Positions 13,495-21,173 of a stretch of 26,237 nt of DNA are shown piece by piece. Made by a program: the position numbers and the translations under genes. Below the pieces are notes generated by a model. The model saw nothing but the letters and a program-made list of their open reading frames with translations. It was not told where the DNA came from and made no database searches. The stretch is from CAZLWF01 sp031972835 (GTDB lineage: Bacteria > Patescibacteriota > Minisyncoccia > Phycocordibacterales > UBA9973): positions 1 through 26,237 of the forward strand of contig DALYDX010000010.1 in NCBI GenBank assembly GCA_031972835.1, given 5' to 3'. Positions within the stretch are counted from its first letter, which is position 1, and each line of letters starts with the position of its first letter.

Positions 13495-14130
13495 ATGAAA
13501 AAAATAATCATATTTGATCTCGATGGAGTAATAGTAGACAGCACTGAATATGCTGCGCAAAATATGCGCAATGTTTATCCTGGAATAACTCCTGAAATGG
13601 AAAAAGAGGTATTGTCTGGAAATTATTTCGAAGAAACTGCAAAACTTGCACACTTAAAAAAACAAGAAACTCCTGAAGAAAAGAAAGCTCGCCAAGATGC
13701 GTATGCAGAGGGTAAAAGTAAAATCAGGGCATTTACTGGGATGCCAGAGCTTATACATTCACTAAAAGAATCAGGGTTCATACTAGCAATCAATACTTCT
13801 GCCGGAGAACGGAACTGCACACCACTACTCGAAAATGCTGGGATACTTCCCTGTTTTGACTTCCTTGCGACAAGCGAAGTTGGGAGAAGTAAGGTAGAAA
13901 AATTCAAGATGATTCTTGAAAAATATAATGTAACTGCTGATGAAACTATATTCATAACTGATACTCTCGGAGATGTTCGTGAGGCGCTGATTGTCGGCAT
14001 CCCTACCATAGCTGTCACTTGGGGTGCGCATGATCGAGAATTTTTCACACTAGAGAAATATGAGAATCTGATCGGTATCGTAGATACACCTCTAGAGCTA
14101 GCTGTCAAAATAAAAGATGGGCAAATATAA
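13495..14130 (+). CDS. HAD-superfamily phosphatase (phosphoglycolate phosphatase-like)
   Basis: 211 residues. HAD motif I is FDLDGVIVDS with nucleophile Asp8 and general acid Asp10; motif II is INTSAGE; motif III is the Lys in GRSKVEKFK; motif IV is FITDTLGD with the two acidic residues. A helical cap lies between about residues 15 and 85. This order matches the Gph/beta-phosphoglucomutase type of subclass I. Possible substrates include phosphoglycolate or other small phosphoesters and cannot be chosen from sequence. It has its own -10 box and ends at a very symmetrical terminator. Confidence 0.85.
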   Translation: MKKIIIFDLDGVIVDSTEYAAQNMRNVYPGITPEMEKEVLSGNYFEETAKLAHLKKQETPEEKKARQDAYAEGKSKIRAFTGMPELIHSLKESGFILAINTSAGERNCTPLLENAGILPCFDFLATSEVGRSKVEKFKMILEKYNVTADETIFITDTLGDVREALIVGIPTIAVTWGAHDREFFTLEKYENLIGIVDTPLELAVKIKDGQI

Positions 14131-14160
14131 AAAGATTGCAATTGCAATCTTTTTATATTT
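14123..14160. terminator. 38-bp perfectly palindromic terminator
   Basis: The arms from 14123 and from 14160 are exact reverse complements through the centre AATT (14140-14143). The core AAAAAGATTGC / GCAATCTTTTT is followed by TATATTT. It overlaps the end of the HAD gene. Confidence 0.75.
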
Positions 14161-14197
14161 AGTTTCATTTATACCCGATACGTAGTACGCTTAGTAT

Positions 14198-14938
14198 ATG
14201 ACTAAAAATAATATAAGAAACATAATACTTATTGCGATTGTCATCGGTGGTGCGGTCGCAGCGATACATTACTATTCAAAAAAACAAGTTAGTGAAACAC
14301 CTATCAGCACTCTGTCTTATACTTGTGATGCAGGCAAGTCTCTCACAGCTACATACTATGTAGGTGAAAGTACAGAAAGTGGAAGCGTACACCTTACTCT
14401 ATCAGACGGAAGAATACTGACTCTCCCACAGGTCGTATCTGCGGACGGCGCTCGTTATGCAAATCCAGATGAATCTTTTGTATTCTGGAGCAAAGGAAGT
14501 GGTGCAACAATAGTAGAAGACGGCTGGCAGAATTCATATACTGGCTGTACTACAGAGGCACCGAATCCAATTCTCGGATGTTACGAAATGAAAACAGATA
14601 AAGATGTGTATTCACTCCTGATCGCATCAGTGCAGGATGGACAGTTCACAGGAAAGCTAGAATTCGACAACTTTGAAAAAGATAGTTCATCTGGAACTTA
14701 CAGTGGAACATATGCAGACGGAATACTACTCGGAGATTATTCATTCCAATCTGAAGGTATGCAATCTGTCATGCAAGTAGCGTTCCAAAAATCGGGAGAT
14801 AGCTTTGTGCGAGGGTATGGAGATGTAGACGCTACAGGCACACACTTCTCTGATGTAAATACTATTACATATGACTCATCTATGAAGCTATCTGTATTCA
14901 AAAGATCTCCAGATGGATGTCTGGGATCTGAGAGTTAA
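14198..14938 (+). CDS. MliC-like protein (C-type lysozyme inhibitor domain), membrane-anchored
   Basis: 246 residues. One N-terminal membrane segment (about 9-24, ILIAIVIGGAVAAIHYY) anchors it outside the cell; there is no lipobox. The domain at about 40-117 matches MliC: SYTCDAGKSLTATYY, SVHLTLSDGRILTLPQVVSA, DGARYANPDESFVFWSKG and a closing Cys (YTGC), the paired cysteines being typical of the fold. In Proteobacteria MliC is a lipoprotein that blocks C-type lysozyme. The following ~125 residues (GCYEMKTDKDVYSLLI..., GTYSGTYADGILLGDY) are beta-rich and unrecognised. A real inhibitor would protect peptidoglycan from outside lysozyme; binding activity is inferred. A terminator follows. Confidence 0.72.
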   Translation: MTKNNIRNIILIAIVIGGAVAAIHYYSKKQVSETPISTLSYTCDAGKSLTATYYVGESTESGSVHLTLSDGRILTLPQVVSADGARYANPDESFVFWSKGSGATIVEDGWQNSYTGCTTEAPNPILGCYEMKTDKDVYSLLIASVQDGQFTGKLEFDNFEKDSSSGTYSGTYADGILLGDYSFQSEGMQSVMQVAFQKSGDSFVRGYGDVDATGTHFSDVNTITYDSSMKLSVFKRSPDGCLGSES

Positions 14939-14952
14939 AATTTACAAAGATT

Positions 14953-14977
14953 AAAACGGCCGAGTGGCCGTTTTTTT
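14953..14977 (+). terminator. Terminator after the MliC-like gene
   Basis: Stem AAAACGGCC / GGCCGTTTT, loop GAGT, followed by further Ts (seven in all). Confidence 0.9.
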
Positions 14978-15035
14978 GTTCTTACATAGCAATCAAGTTG
15001 CTACGTAAAACATTGTAGTCATGATCGGTATTTTC

Positions 15036-15044
15036 TGCTATTGT
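15036..15044 (+). promoter_or_regulatory. Extended -10 promoter, predicted leaderless
   Basis: TGC + TATTGT (15039-15044), six bases before ATG 15051. No clear -35. Confidence 0.5.
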
Positions 15045-15050
15045 TTAGAT

Positions 15051-15305
15051 ATGGAATCATTAATGAAATCAGACGTTTTCTTCTTTATAACCTCAATCGC
15101 GGTAATACTCGTGGCTGTTGCCCTACTTGTGGCAATAATCTATCTGATCGATGTATTGAAAAAGGCATCTCGTGTTGCCGACAAAATAGAAAGCGGTGTA
15201 GACGAAGCCGGCAAAGAAATTCACGCATTCAAAGAAAATATTTCTGAAAGCAAAATATTTAATTTTTTATTTCAGAAAAAGAAGACTCGTCACAAAAAGA
15301 CTTAG
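15051..15305 (+). CDS. Small single-pass membrane protein, unknown function
   Basis: 84 residues from ATG 15051. An in-frame ATG at 15021 precedes the predicted promoter and is rejected. One long hydrophobic segment (about 10-33, FFITSIAVILVAVALLVAIIYLI) is followed by an amphipathic helix (DVLKKASRVADKIESGVDEA) and a basic tail. This layout resembles DUF948-type or YtxH-like small envelope proteins, but I would not assign a family. It is the first of four small genes reading the same way. Confidence 0.65.
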   Translation: MESLMKSDVFFFITSIAVILVAVALLVAIIYLIDVLKKASRVADKIESGVDEAGKEIHAFKENISESKIFNFLFQKKKTRHKKT

Positions 15306-15325
15306 TATACGTTAAACATAAGTAG

Positions 15326-15331
15326 TATAAT
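15326..15331 (+). promoter_or_regulatory. -10 box before the Lys-rich membrane protein gene
   Basis: A perfect TATAAT 30 bases upstream of ATG 15362; no convincing -35. Confidence 0.4.
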
Positions 15332-15361
15332 AAAAGTTATTATTAATAATCACAAACAATC

Positions 15362-15763
15362 ATGAAAAAGAAAAAGGTGAACAGTTCAAAAGGAAAAGCG
15401 GTGGCAGTTGGAGCGGGAGTGATTGCAGTTGCAGCAGCAACATACTTTTTATTTGGACCAAATGGAAAAAAGAATAGAAAAAGTGCAAGCGGTTGGATGA
15501 TGAAAATGAAAGGCGAAGTAATCGAGCAACTTGAAAAACTCGAAAACATAACTGAGCCTGTATATCAGAAAGTTGTCGATAAGGTAGCTAAAACATATGC
15601 TGCAAAAAACAAATTAGACTCAACAGATCTAAAAGCATTTGCAGCAGATCTCAAGAAGGATTGGAAAGGTTTCGCAAAAGGAATAAAAATGAATAGCATG
15701 CAATCCACAAAAAAAGCAGCTAAAAAAGTTTCCAAAAAAGCCAAAAAGGTCGCAAAAAAGTAA
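15362..15763 (+). CDS. YtxH-like membrane protein with lysine-rich tail, unknown function
   Basis: 133 residues. After the basic MKKKKVNSSKGK comes one membrane helix (about 14-31, AVGAGVIAVAAATYFLF), then GPNGKKNRKSASGWMMKMKGEV, a pattern I know from uncharacterised CPR proteins and that recalls YtxH. A helical middle (about 50-105) leads to a repetitive Lys/Ala tail (KKAAKKVSKKAKKVAKK) like the C-terminus of histone H1-type proteins. If the tail faces the cytoplasm it could touch nucleic acid or anionic lipid; this is inference. Two 50-residue genes follow. Confidence 0.72.
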   Translation: MKKKKVNSSKGKAVAVGAGVIAVAAATYFLFGPNGKKNRKSASGWMMKMKGEVIEQLEKLENITEPVYQKVVDKVAKTYAAKNKLDSTDLKAFAADLKKDWKGFAKGIKMNSMQSTKKAAKKVSKKAKKVAKK

Positions 15764-15787
15764 TCACCACTATGTGGTAAATAAAAT

Positions 15788-15940
15788 ATGTTATTCACAA
15801 TCGCAACAATACTGCTGATACTTTGGCTTCTAGGTGTTGTCGGAGTATACACAATAGGCTGGTTCATACACATACTACTCGTAATAGCAGTGGTAGTGTT
15901 TCTTATTAGAATTATTCGTGGTGAAAACCCAATAAAATAA
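15788..15940 (+). CDS. lmo0937-family small membrane protein
   Basis: 50 residues, start ATG 15788, stop TAA at 15938-15940. Two hydrophobic helices are joined by a short turn: MLFTIATILLILWLLG, then GVYTIGWFIHILLVIA, then VVVFLIRIIRG. The pattern ...LLILWLLG...GGFIHILLVIA...LIR matches the lmo0937/DUF5670 family, found widely in bacteria and of unknown function. It sits 24 bases after the Lys-rich gene and two bases before the next small gene, so the three are probably one transcript. Confidence 0.8.
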   Translation: MLFTIATILLILWLLGVVGVYTIGWFIHILLVIAVVVFLIRIIRGENPIK

Positions 15941-15942
15941 AC

Positions 15943-16095
15943 ATGGAAAATCAACAAAGTGGCTCAGGAACAAACACTGTGCTCATAGTTATAGTAATAA
16001 TTATTCTATTGGTAGGAGGATTTATCTGGTGGAATAAAACACAAAATGTAGACGATGGAGTGCAAATAGAAATAGGACTTGGAAATAACCAGTAA
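15943..16095 (+). CDS. 50-residue single-pass membrane protein, unknown function
   Basis: ATG 15943 to TAA 16095, two bases after the lmo0937-family gene. A polar N-terminus (MENQQSGSGTN) precedes one strongly hydrophobic helix (TVLIVIVIIILLVGGFIWW) and an acidic C-terminal tail (NVDDGVQIEIGLGNNQ). I do not recognise it. Its close spacing, clean membrane segment and position before a terminator support a real gene. Confidence 0.6.
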   Translation: MENQQSGSGTNTVLIVIVIIILLVGGFIWWNKTQNVDDGVQIEIGLGNNQ

Positions 16096-16110
16096 AAATA
16101 CTTAAATAAT

Positions 16111-16142
16111 ATTAAAAACCGGACATGAGTCCGGTTTTTAAT
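16111..16142. terminator. Bidirectional terminator between convergent genes
   Basis: A near-perfect 14-bp stem around loop ATGA, core AAAAACCGGAC / GTCCGGTTTTT. It serves the small-protein cluster (+) and the ZIP gene (-). Confidence 0.88.
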
Positions 16143-16158
16143 ATGTGTTATAAAATAT

Positions 16159-16884
16159 TTATCCTGCAAAACCTATGATTATATATATGAATACAACCCC
16201 CAGTACAGTTGCAAATGTAGTCCATTTTGTTGGATGCGCATGGTAACTTTCTGGAACAAGATCGCTAGCTCCTAGATACAAGAAGAATCCTGCAAACACT
16301 GCCAGTATAAGCCCAAGTGATGCGTCAGATACAGAGAAGAATAGTGTAGAGAATATTCCAAGTACTGGAGCAATAGAGTCTACAAGCAACCACTTAAGTG
16401 CGCGCTTTCTGTCTCCCCCACCTTTTACAATCGCTGAAACAGTATTTATACCGTCGGAAAAATCGTGAGCAAGCACTGCAATAGTCACAACTATACCGAG
16501 CGCACTTGATACTTGGAATGCTAGTCCAATACCTATACCATCCAAGAAGCTGTGCACAGACAAGCTAGTTGCTCTCACCACACCTCTGTGAGTGTGCTCG
16601 TGATCATGATGATCTTCTGCATCTCTGTGTGTATGAAAAAATCTATCGATAAGTAGGTAGATTATGAATCCAAGTGCCGCCATAGAGAGAATGCTTCCTG
16701 TGTTGTACATACCACCAATCTCAAGTGCCTCTGGTAATAGATCAAAAAAGGCTACTCCGACTACTGCACCAGCAGAGAATCCCACAATCAAATGTGATTT
16801 GTCTTTGAAGCGAAGGGCAAAAAGTCCACCTAAAAAAGTAGATAATGCCGCAGCAACAGATACAACTAAAAGTGTTATAAACAT
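16159..16884 (-). CDS. ZIP family metal transporter
   Basis: 241 residues, about eight hydrophobic segments. The two metal-site helices carry HSFLDGIGIG (His111) and HDFSDGINT (His140), the ZIP-family signature for divalent metal transport. Between helices 3 and 4 lies a His-rich cytoplasmic loop (about 84-99) with alternating His and Asp that would bind metal. Zinc import into the cytoplasm is the usual role; iron or manganese are also possible. It begins three bases after pyrG stops and is the last gene of the prfB-ftsEX-pyrG run. Confidence 0.87.
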   Translation of the reverse strand: MFITLLVVSVAAALSTFLGGLFALRFKDKSHLIVGFSAGAVVGVAFFDLLPEALEIGGMYNTGSILSMAALGFIIYLLIDRFFHTHRDAEDHHDHEHTHRGVVRATSLSVHSFLDGIGIGLAFQVSSALGIVVTIAVLAHDFSDGINTVSAIVKGGGDRKRALKWLLVDSIAPVLGIFSTLFFSVSDASLGLILAVFAGFFLYLGASDLVPESYHAHPTKWTTFATVLGVVFIYIIIGFAG

Positions 16885-16887
16885 AAT

Positions 16888-18540
16888 TTATTTCTTCTTA
16901 TTTTTAATCGAAGCTTTTATAAAAGCAGTGAACAGTGGATGAGGATGAAGTGGATGGGCTAGAAACTCTGGGTGAAATTGTGTACCTACAAAAAATGGAT
17001 GCACACTCTTTGGTAATTCTGCAATCTCACAAAGTGTACCATCAGGAGACTTACCTGAAAATACAAGACCTGACTTTTCTAACCTTTCTATGTATTCTGG
17101 GTTTACTTCATATCGATGCCTATGACGCTCTACAATAGATGTAGCACCGTAAGCAAGGCTCGCATGAGTACCAGGTTTTAGCTTAGCCACATAATCTCCA
17201 AGTCGCATAGTATTTCCGTATTGCATTTGTGCGAGCTTCTCAATCTGCTCTGGAATCAAATCAATAACCAGATTTTTTGACTTTGGATCAATCTCGCGAG
17301 ATGTAGCATCTTTCAATTTAAGAATATTTCTGGCGTATTCTATAGTCAAAAGTTGCATACCATAACAAAGTCCAAAATATGGAATCTTGTGTTCACGCAC
17401 GTATTTTATAACTGCAAGCTTGCCTGGAATCCCACGAGCACCGAAACCTCCTGGCACAAGTACTCCGTCAAAATTCTTAAGCAGAGACACTTTCTTTGGA
17501 TTTTTTTCAAAATCAAATGCATTGAGCCAAGTTAGAATAGGCTTTTTCTTTTGTGAATATGCAGAATATTTTATAGCTTCGATCACAGACAAATACGAAT
17601 CAGATAAAGTGAAATCCCCAGTATCAAAATATTTTCCTACTATTGCGATGCGTACTTCATCGCGAGAATTGTGAACATTCGAAACAAACTTTTTCCAATC
17701 CGCAGAATGACCTTTATCTGGTTTCGAGCAAGTAAGCGACATGATATCACAAAGTGTATTTCCTAGACCTTCGTGTTCAAAATTTAGTGGAACATCATAA
17801 ATACTTTCTACGTCTGGAGCTGATATTACCCTGTCTTGTGGAATATTACAGAAAAAAGATAACTTTTCTTTTCGCTTGTCATCGAGTCTTTTGTCAGAGC
17901 GAGCGATGATTATGTCTGGCTGAATTCCAGATGCATTGAGAGCTCGCACGGCGTGCTGAGTGGGCTTGGTCTTCATCTCACCTACCTTGCTTGGCACAGG
18001 TAGGTATGACACCATCACAAAAAATACATCTTTTGGATCTTTGATCTTCATCATACGAGCTGCTTCAAGAAACAGAATATTCTCGTACTCACCAACTGTT
18101 CCCCCAACCTCTATCACCACCACATCAGCCTTTGCCTCATCACGAGCCTTGTGTATACGGTCAATAATCTCAAGTGGTATATGAGGCACAACCTGCACGC
18201 ATTTGCCCCCATAACCCAGATTACGCTCTCGGTCGATAACACTCTTGTATACGCGTCCTGTGGTCATGTAGTTCACTCTACCGAGCTTCACATCCAGGAA
18301 TCTCTCGTAGTTACCCATATCCTGATCTGTCTCATCACCATCGTGCAATACAAAAACCTCACCGTGTTCGGTGGGGTTCATAGTACCCGCATCCACATTG
18401 ACATACGGGTCGATCTTTATTGCTGTGACAGTAAGTCCTCGGTCTTGGAGAATCTTACCGATAGATGAAGCTGTGATACCTTTTCCAACTCCTGATATAA
18501 CACCACCCACCACAAAAATATATTTCGTGCTTTTTTTCAT
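16888..18540 (-). CDS. pyrG: CTP synthase
   Basis: 550 residues, full length. The synthetase domain opens with FVVGGVISGVGKGITASSIG (P-loop) and has IKIDPYVNVDAGTMNP and HGEVFVLHDGDETDQDMGNYERF; VIEVGGTVGEYEN follows. The glutaminase domain has PGGFGARG, FGLCYGMQ with nucleophile Cys392 (usually G-I-C-L-G-M-Q) and GTQFHPEF carrying the His and Glu. The enzyme makes CTP from UTP, ATP and glutamine and is essential where no cytidine is salvaged. It lies 12 bases after ftsX, so it is probably co-transcribed, although I see no functional link to FtsEX. Confidence 0.97.
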   Translation of the reverse strand: MKKSTKYIFVVGGVISGVGKGITASSIGKILQDRGLTVTAIKIDPYVNVDAGTMNPTEHGEVFVLHDGDETDQDMGNYERFLDVKLGRVNYMTTGRVYKSVIDRERNLGYGGKCVQVVPHIPLEIIDRIHKARDEAKADVVVIEVGGTVGEYENILFLEAARMMKIKDPKDVFFVMVSYLPVPSKVGEMKTKPTQHAVRALNASGIQPDIIIARSDKRLDDKRKEKLSFFCNIPQDRVISAPDVESIYDVPLNFEHEGLGNTLCDIMSLTCSKPDKGHSADWKKFVSNVHNSRDEVRIAIVGKYFDTGDFTLSDSYLSVIEAIKYSAYSQKKKPILTWLNAFDFEKNPKKVSLLKNFDGVLVPGGFGARGIPGKLAVIKYVREHKIPYFGLCYGMQLLTIEYARNILKLKDATSREIDPKSKNLVIDLIPEQIEKLAQMQYGNTMRLGDYVAKLKPGTHASLAYGATSIVERHRHRYEVNPEYIERLEKSGLVFSGKSPDGTLCEIAELPKSVHPFFVGTQFHPEFLAHPLHPHPLFTAFIKASIKNKKK

Positions 18541-18552
18541 ACGCTAAAGTAT

Positions 18553-19476
18553 TTATTTTGTTAAATATTTTCGAACAGCAAGGAAGCTCGACAGCCCTCC
18601 CAAGAAGACACCTGACAAAAGAATAATAATGAAAATTTGAAAGATATTGTGTGTGTAATATGTGAACAGATTCATACCTAGGAATCCACTCATGTTGCGA
18701 CCGAGCCAAAAAGTAACAGGTATGTAAAGTATCAGAGTAAGGACCGATGCGATAGAACCGTACAGAATCCCCTCAACCATAAACGGACCACGGATATATT
18801 TGTTCTCTGCACCTACGAGCCTCATGATGCCGATTTCTTCACGTGCAAAGTAGATAGTGAGACGGATTGTATTGAAAGTGATTATTATAGAAATCAAAAC
18901 AAGAATAAATGTTACCAAGAATCCAAGCTTGCGTGCTCCATCTATGATAGAAGTCAGCCTGTCTATAACAAGTTTGTTTTGGTGATAGTTGATCTTGTCT
19001 ATGATTGATGCACCTTCACTCGAAAGACCTGGACCATTTTCTAGGAAATTCGTGATACTTTCATATTGTGAAGTTTCTTTTGCTTTTACATTGAGTGCTG
19101 CACCGAGGGGGTTCTCGTCGAGCTCATCTAGTGCTTGAAGTGTCAGGAAGTCGTCTTGATGTAAATTCTTGAAATTCTCGAGAGCTTCCTCACGAGATGT
19201 ATATGTAACAGCACTAACTTCAGGCAACTTTTCCAGAGATGCTTTCAAGTCTAGAATCTTGTCCTCCGGAGCGGTATTGGTCATGTAGATAGTTACATCT
19301 ACTTTGTCTTCTATTTGAGTAAGTGAAAAATTAAGAACTGCATTCAGTAGGATAAGCGCAGTTACTACAGATAAAGTAATAGTCGCGACGAGTAGTGACG
19401 CGACAGAAACGATACCGTTTCTCCAGAAACTTAACAAACCTGATCTAATAACTCTTTTTGAATTTATCCAAGACAT
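18553..19476 (-). CDS. ftsX: Cell division ABC transporter permease-like protein FtsX
   Basis: 307 residues with the FtsX layout: N-terminal cytoplasmic RVIRSGLLSFWRNGIVSVASLLVATITLSV leading into helix 1, an extracellular domain (about 50-170; VDVTIYMTNTAPEDKILDLKA is typical), then three more helices (about 185-205, 235-260, 280-300). The ...YFAREEIGIMRLVGA segment is the FtsE-contact coupling region. FtsX with FtsE controls peptidoglycan hydrolases at division; the external loop normally binds a coiled-coil activator. Candidate clients in this window are the wall hydrolases, but none has an obvious coiled coil. It starts three bases after ftsE stops. Confidence 0.93.
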   Translation of the reverse strand: MSWINSKRVIRSGLLSFWRNGIVSVASLLVATITLSVVTALILLNAVLNFSLTQIEDKVDVTIYMTNTAPEDKILDLKASLEKLPEVSAVTYTSREEALENFKNLHQDDFLTLQALDELDENPLGAALNVKAKETSQYESITNFLENGPGLSSEGASIIDKINYHQNKLVIDRLTSIIDGARKLGFLVTFILVLISIIITFNTIRLTIYFAREEIGIMRLVGAENKYIRGPFMVEGILYGSIASVLTLILYIPVTFWLGRNMSGFLGMNLFTYYTHNIFQIFIIILLSGVFLGGLSSFLAVRKYLTK

Positions 19477-19479
19477 AAT

Positions 19480-20163
19480 TTATATAATATATTTACCATC
19501 TTTATCATCACGTACAATTCTACCCTTATCGAGAGTAATAACACGTCGTCCAATAGATTCTATCACACCACGATTGTGAGTGGTAAGTAGTACGGTCGTG
19601 CCGAGATCATTGATCTTTTTCAAAATCTGAACAACTTCATATGTATTTATAGGATCTAGGTTGCCTGTAGGCTCGTCAGCAATAATCACATCTGGCTGAT
19701 TTATGATTGCACGTGCTATAGCCAAACGCTGCTTTTCACCTCCTGACATCTGAGAAGGAAAATGAAATATTTTACTGGATAGATCAACTAACTCTAGAAC
19801 GTGAGGCACATCGGATTGAATCTCTTCGTCGGTTTTACCTGCTGCTTCCATAGCAAATGCAATATTTTCATATGCAGTCTTGTTTGGAAGAAGACGGAAA
19901 TCTTGAAAAACTACACCTATCTTGCGACGAAGCTTTGTGATGTCACTAGATTTTAGGGCGTGAATATTTGAAGATTCAAAAAACACAGTGCCTGAGCTTG
20001 GGTGCTCTTCGGCGAGAATAAGTTTTGTGAGAGTAGTCTTTCCAGCCCCAGAATGTCCAACAATAGACACAAATTCACCTTGCGTAATCGCAATATCTAT
20101 CTCAGAAAGTGACGCTTCGTCAGAACCTGGGTATATTTTTGTAACGTTGTTGAAATTTATCAT
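19480..20163 (-). CDS. ftsE: Cell division ATP-binding protein FtsE
   Basis: 227 residues from ATG 20163, where the protein aligns with other FtsE proteins (MINFNNVTKIYPG). An in-frame ATG at 20187 abuts the -10 box and is rejected. Walker A is GHSGAGKTT (36-44), the ABC signature MSGGEKQRLAIARAI, Walker B VIIADEPTGNLD, with Q-loop VFQDFRLL and switch LLTTHN. It drives FtsX from the cytoplasmic side. It follows prfB after 62 bases with its own promoter. Confidence 0.95.
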   Translation of the reverse strand: MINFNNVTKIYPGSDEASLSEIDIAITQGEFVSIVGHSGAGKTTLTKLILAEEHPSSGTVFFESSNIHALKSSDITKLRRKIGVVFQDFRLLPNKTAYENIAFAMEAAGKTDEEIQSDVPHVLELVDLSSKIFHFPSQMSGGEKQRLAIARAIINQPDVIIADEPTGNLDPINTYEVVQILKKINDLGTTVLLTTHNRGVIESIGRRVITLDKGRIVRDDKDGKYII

Positions 20164-20187
20164 ATATATAAACTTATCACAGACCAT

Positions 20188-20196
20188 AGTATAACA
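20188..20196 (-). promoter_or_regulatory. Extended -10 promoter of ftsE
   Basis: Minus strand TGT + TATACT, 24 bases before ATG 20163, in the 62-base space after prfB. Confidence 0.55.
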
Positions 20197-20225
20197 TTTT
20201 TTATCCCAAAACTGCTAAATCATTA

Positions 20226-21104
20226 TTACAATCTCCTTTCGGCTTCTATAAAATCATCTAGTTCCCCTTCCAATAATACCCCATCCACATCACTGGTCTC
20301 TACTTCTGTCCGATGATCTTTTACCATTTTATAAGGATGGAGCACGTACGAACGAATTTGATTCCCCCATTCGATATCTGTAGTTTTAGATATTTGCAAA
20401 CTATCGGCAAGGGTTTTCTTTTCCTCTTCTGCACGCCTAAAAAGCTTACCAGCGAGCATCTCCATCGCACGCGCTCTATTCTGTTCTTGGGATCGCTCAG
20501 TAGTCACATATACATTGATTCCGGTTGGAATATGAGTTGCTCTTACAGCAGTCTCGCGTTTGTTTACATTTTGTCCGCCAGGACCACCAGACTTGGACAT
20601 CTCAACTTTTATATCATCGGATTTTATTTCCGGAAGAGCACCCTCAGGTATTTTTGGTATCACCTCAACAAGTGAAAAAGATGTTTGACGTAACTTTTTT
20701 GCATTGAATGGCGAAAGTCTAACAAGCCTATGAACACCAGATTCATTCTTCAAAGTCCCATAAATATTTTTGCCAGTTATTTCGATAGATATATTTCTAA
20801 ATCCACCATGATCGTTTTCATTTTGAGAAAGTAATGAATATTTAAAATTCTTGCGTGCGAAAAATTTCACATACATATTGAAAAGCATTCGAGTAAAGTC
20901 TTCGGAGTCATCTCCGCCAGCACCAGAGAAAATCGTCATGATCGCATCTCCGCGATCAAACTCCCCCACTCCCTCAAGTTTGTTTTTCAAATCTCCAATT
21001 TCTCGTATCATAGATTGAGCCTTCATCTTGTCAGACCAAAAATCTGCTCCTGCCATAGCAAGCTCAATTTCTATTATGCGTTTTTTGATTTGTTCTTTAT
21101 CCAC
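20226..21104 (-). CDS. prfB: Peptide chain release factor 2, short form
   Basis: 292 residues from GTG 21104. RF2 identity is given by the SPF tripeptide (131-133), which reads UGA/UAA, within HRLVRLSPFNAKKLRQTSF; the catalytic GGQ is at 176-178 (KSGGPGGQNVNKRETAVRATH). E. coli RF2 has 365 residues; here most of N-terminal domain 1 is missing, leaving about 50 residues before the core (FSGAGGDDSEDFTRML). There is no in-frame UGA frameshift site near the start, so classic RF2 autoregulation is absent. The PrmC-like enzyme in this window is a candidate GGQ methylase. It opens the prfB-ftsE-ftsX block, an order also known from Firmicutes and Actinobacteria. Confidence 0.92.
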   Translation of the reverse strand: MDKEQIKKRIIEIELAMAGADFWSDKMKAQSMIREIGDLKNKLEGVGEFDRGDAIMTIFSGAGGDDSEDFTRMLFNMYVKFFARKNFKYSLLSQNENDHGGFRNISIEITGKNIYGTLKNESGVHRLVRLSPFNAKKLRQTSFSLVEVIPKIPEGALPEIKSDDIKVEMSKSGGPGGQNVNKRETAVRATHIPTGINVYVTTERSQEQNRARAMEMLAGKLFRRAEEEKKTLADSLQISKTTDIEWGNQIRSYVLHPYKMVKDHRTEVETSDVDGVLLEGELDDFIEAERRL

Positions 21105-21110
21105 GAGATT

Positions 21111-21119
21111 ATTATAACA
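21111..21119 (-). promoter_or_regulatory. Extended -10 promoter of prfB, predicted leaderless
   Basis: Minus strand TGT + perfect TATAAT, six bases before the GTG start at 21104. The -35 is weak (TTAACA at a 15-bp spacer). Confidence 0.65.
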
Positions 21120-21146
21120 GATACTAATATTTGTTAATTGAGTAAA

Positions 21147-21173
21147 ATTAAAACCCCGAATTTCGGGGTTTTT
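21147..21173 (-). terminator. Terminator after the GPIPH-motif gene
   Basis: Stem AAAACCCCGAA / TTCGGGGTTTT with almost no loop beyond the central AT pairs, followed on the minus strand by AATTTTA. The stop codon at 21172 overlaps its first As. Confidence 0.8.

Noticed and set aside
16935..18468. Several plus-strand frames across pyrG
   Set aside because: Shadows of pyrG, whose full-length frame with all catalytic motifs is unambiguous.
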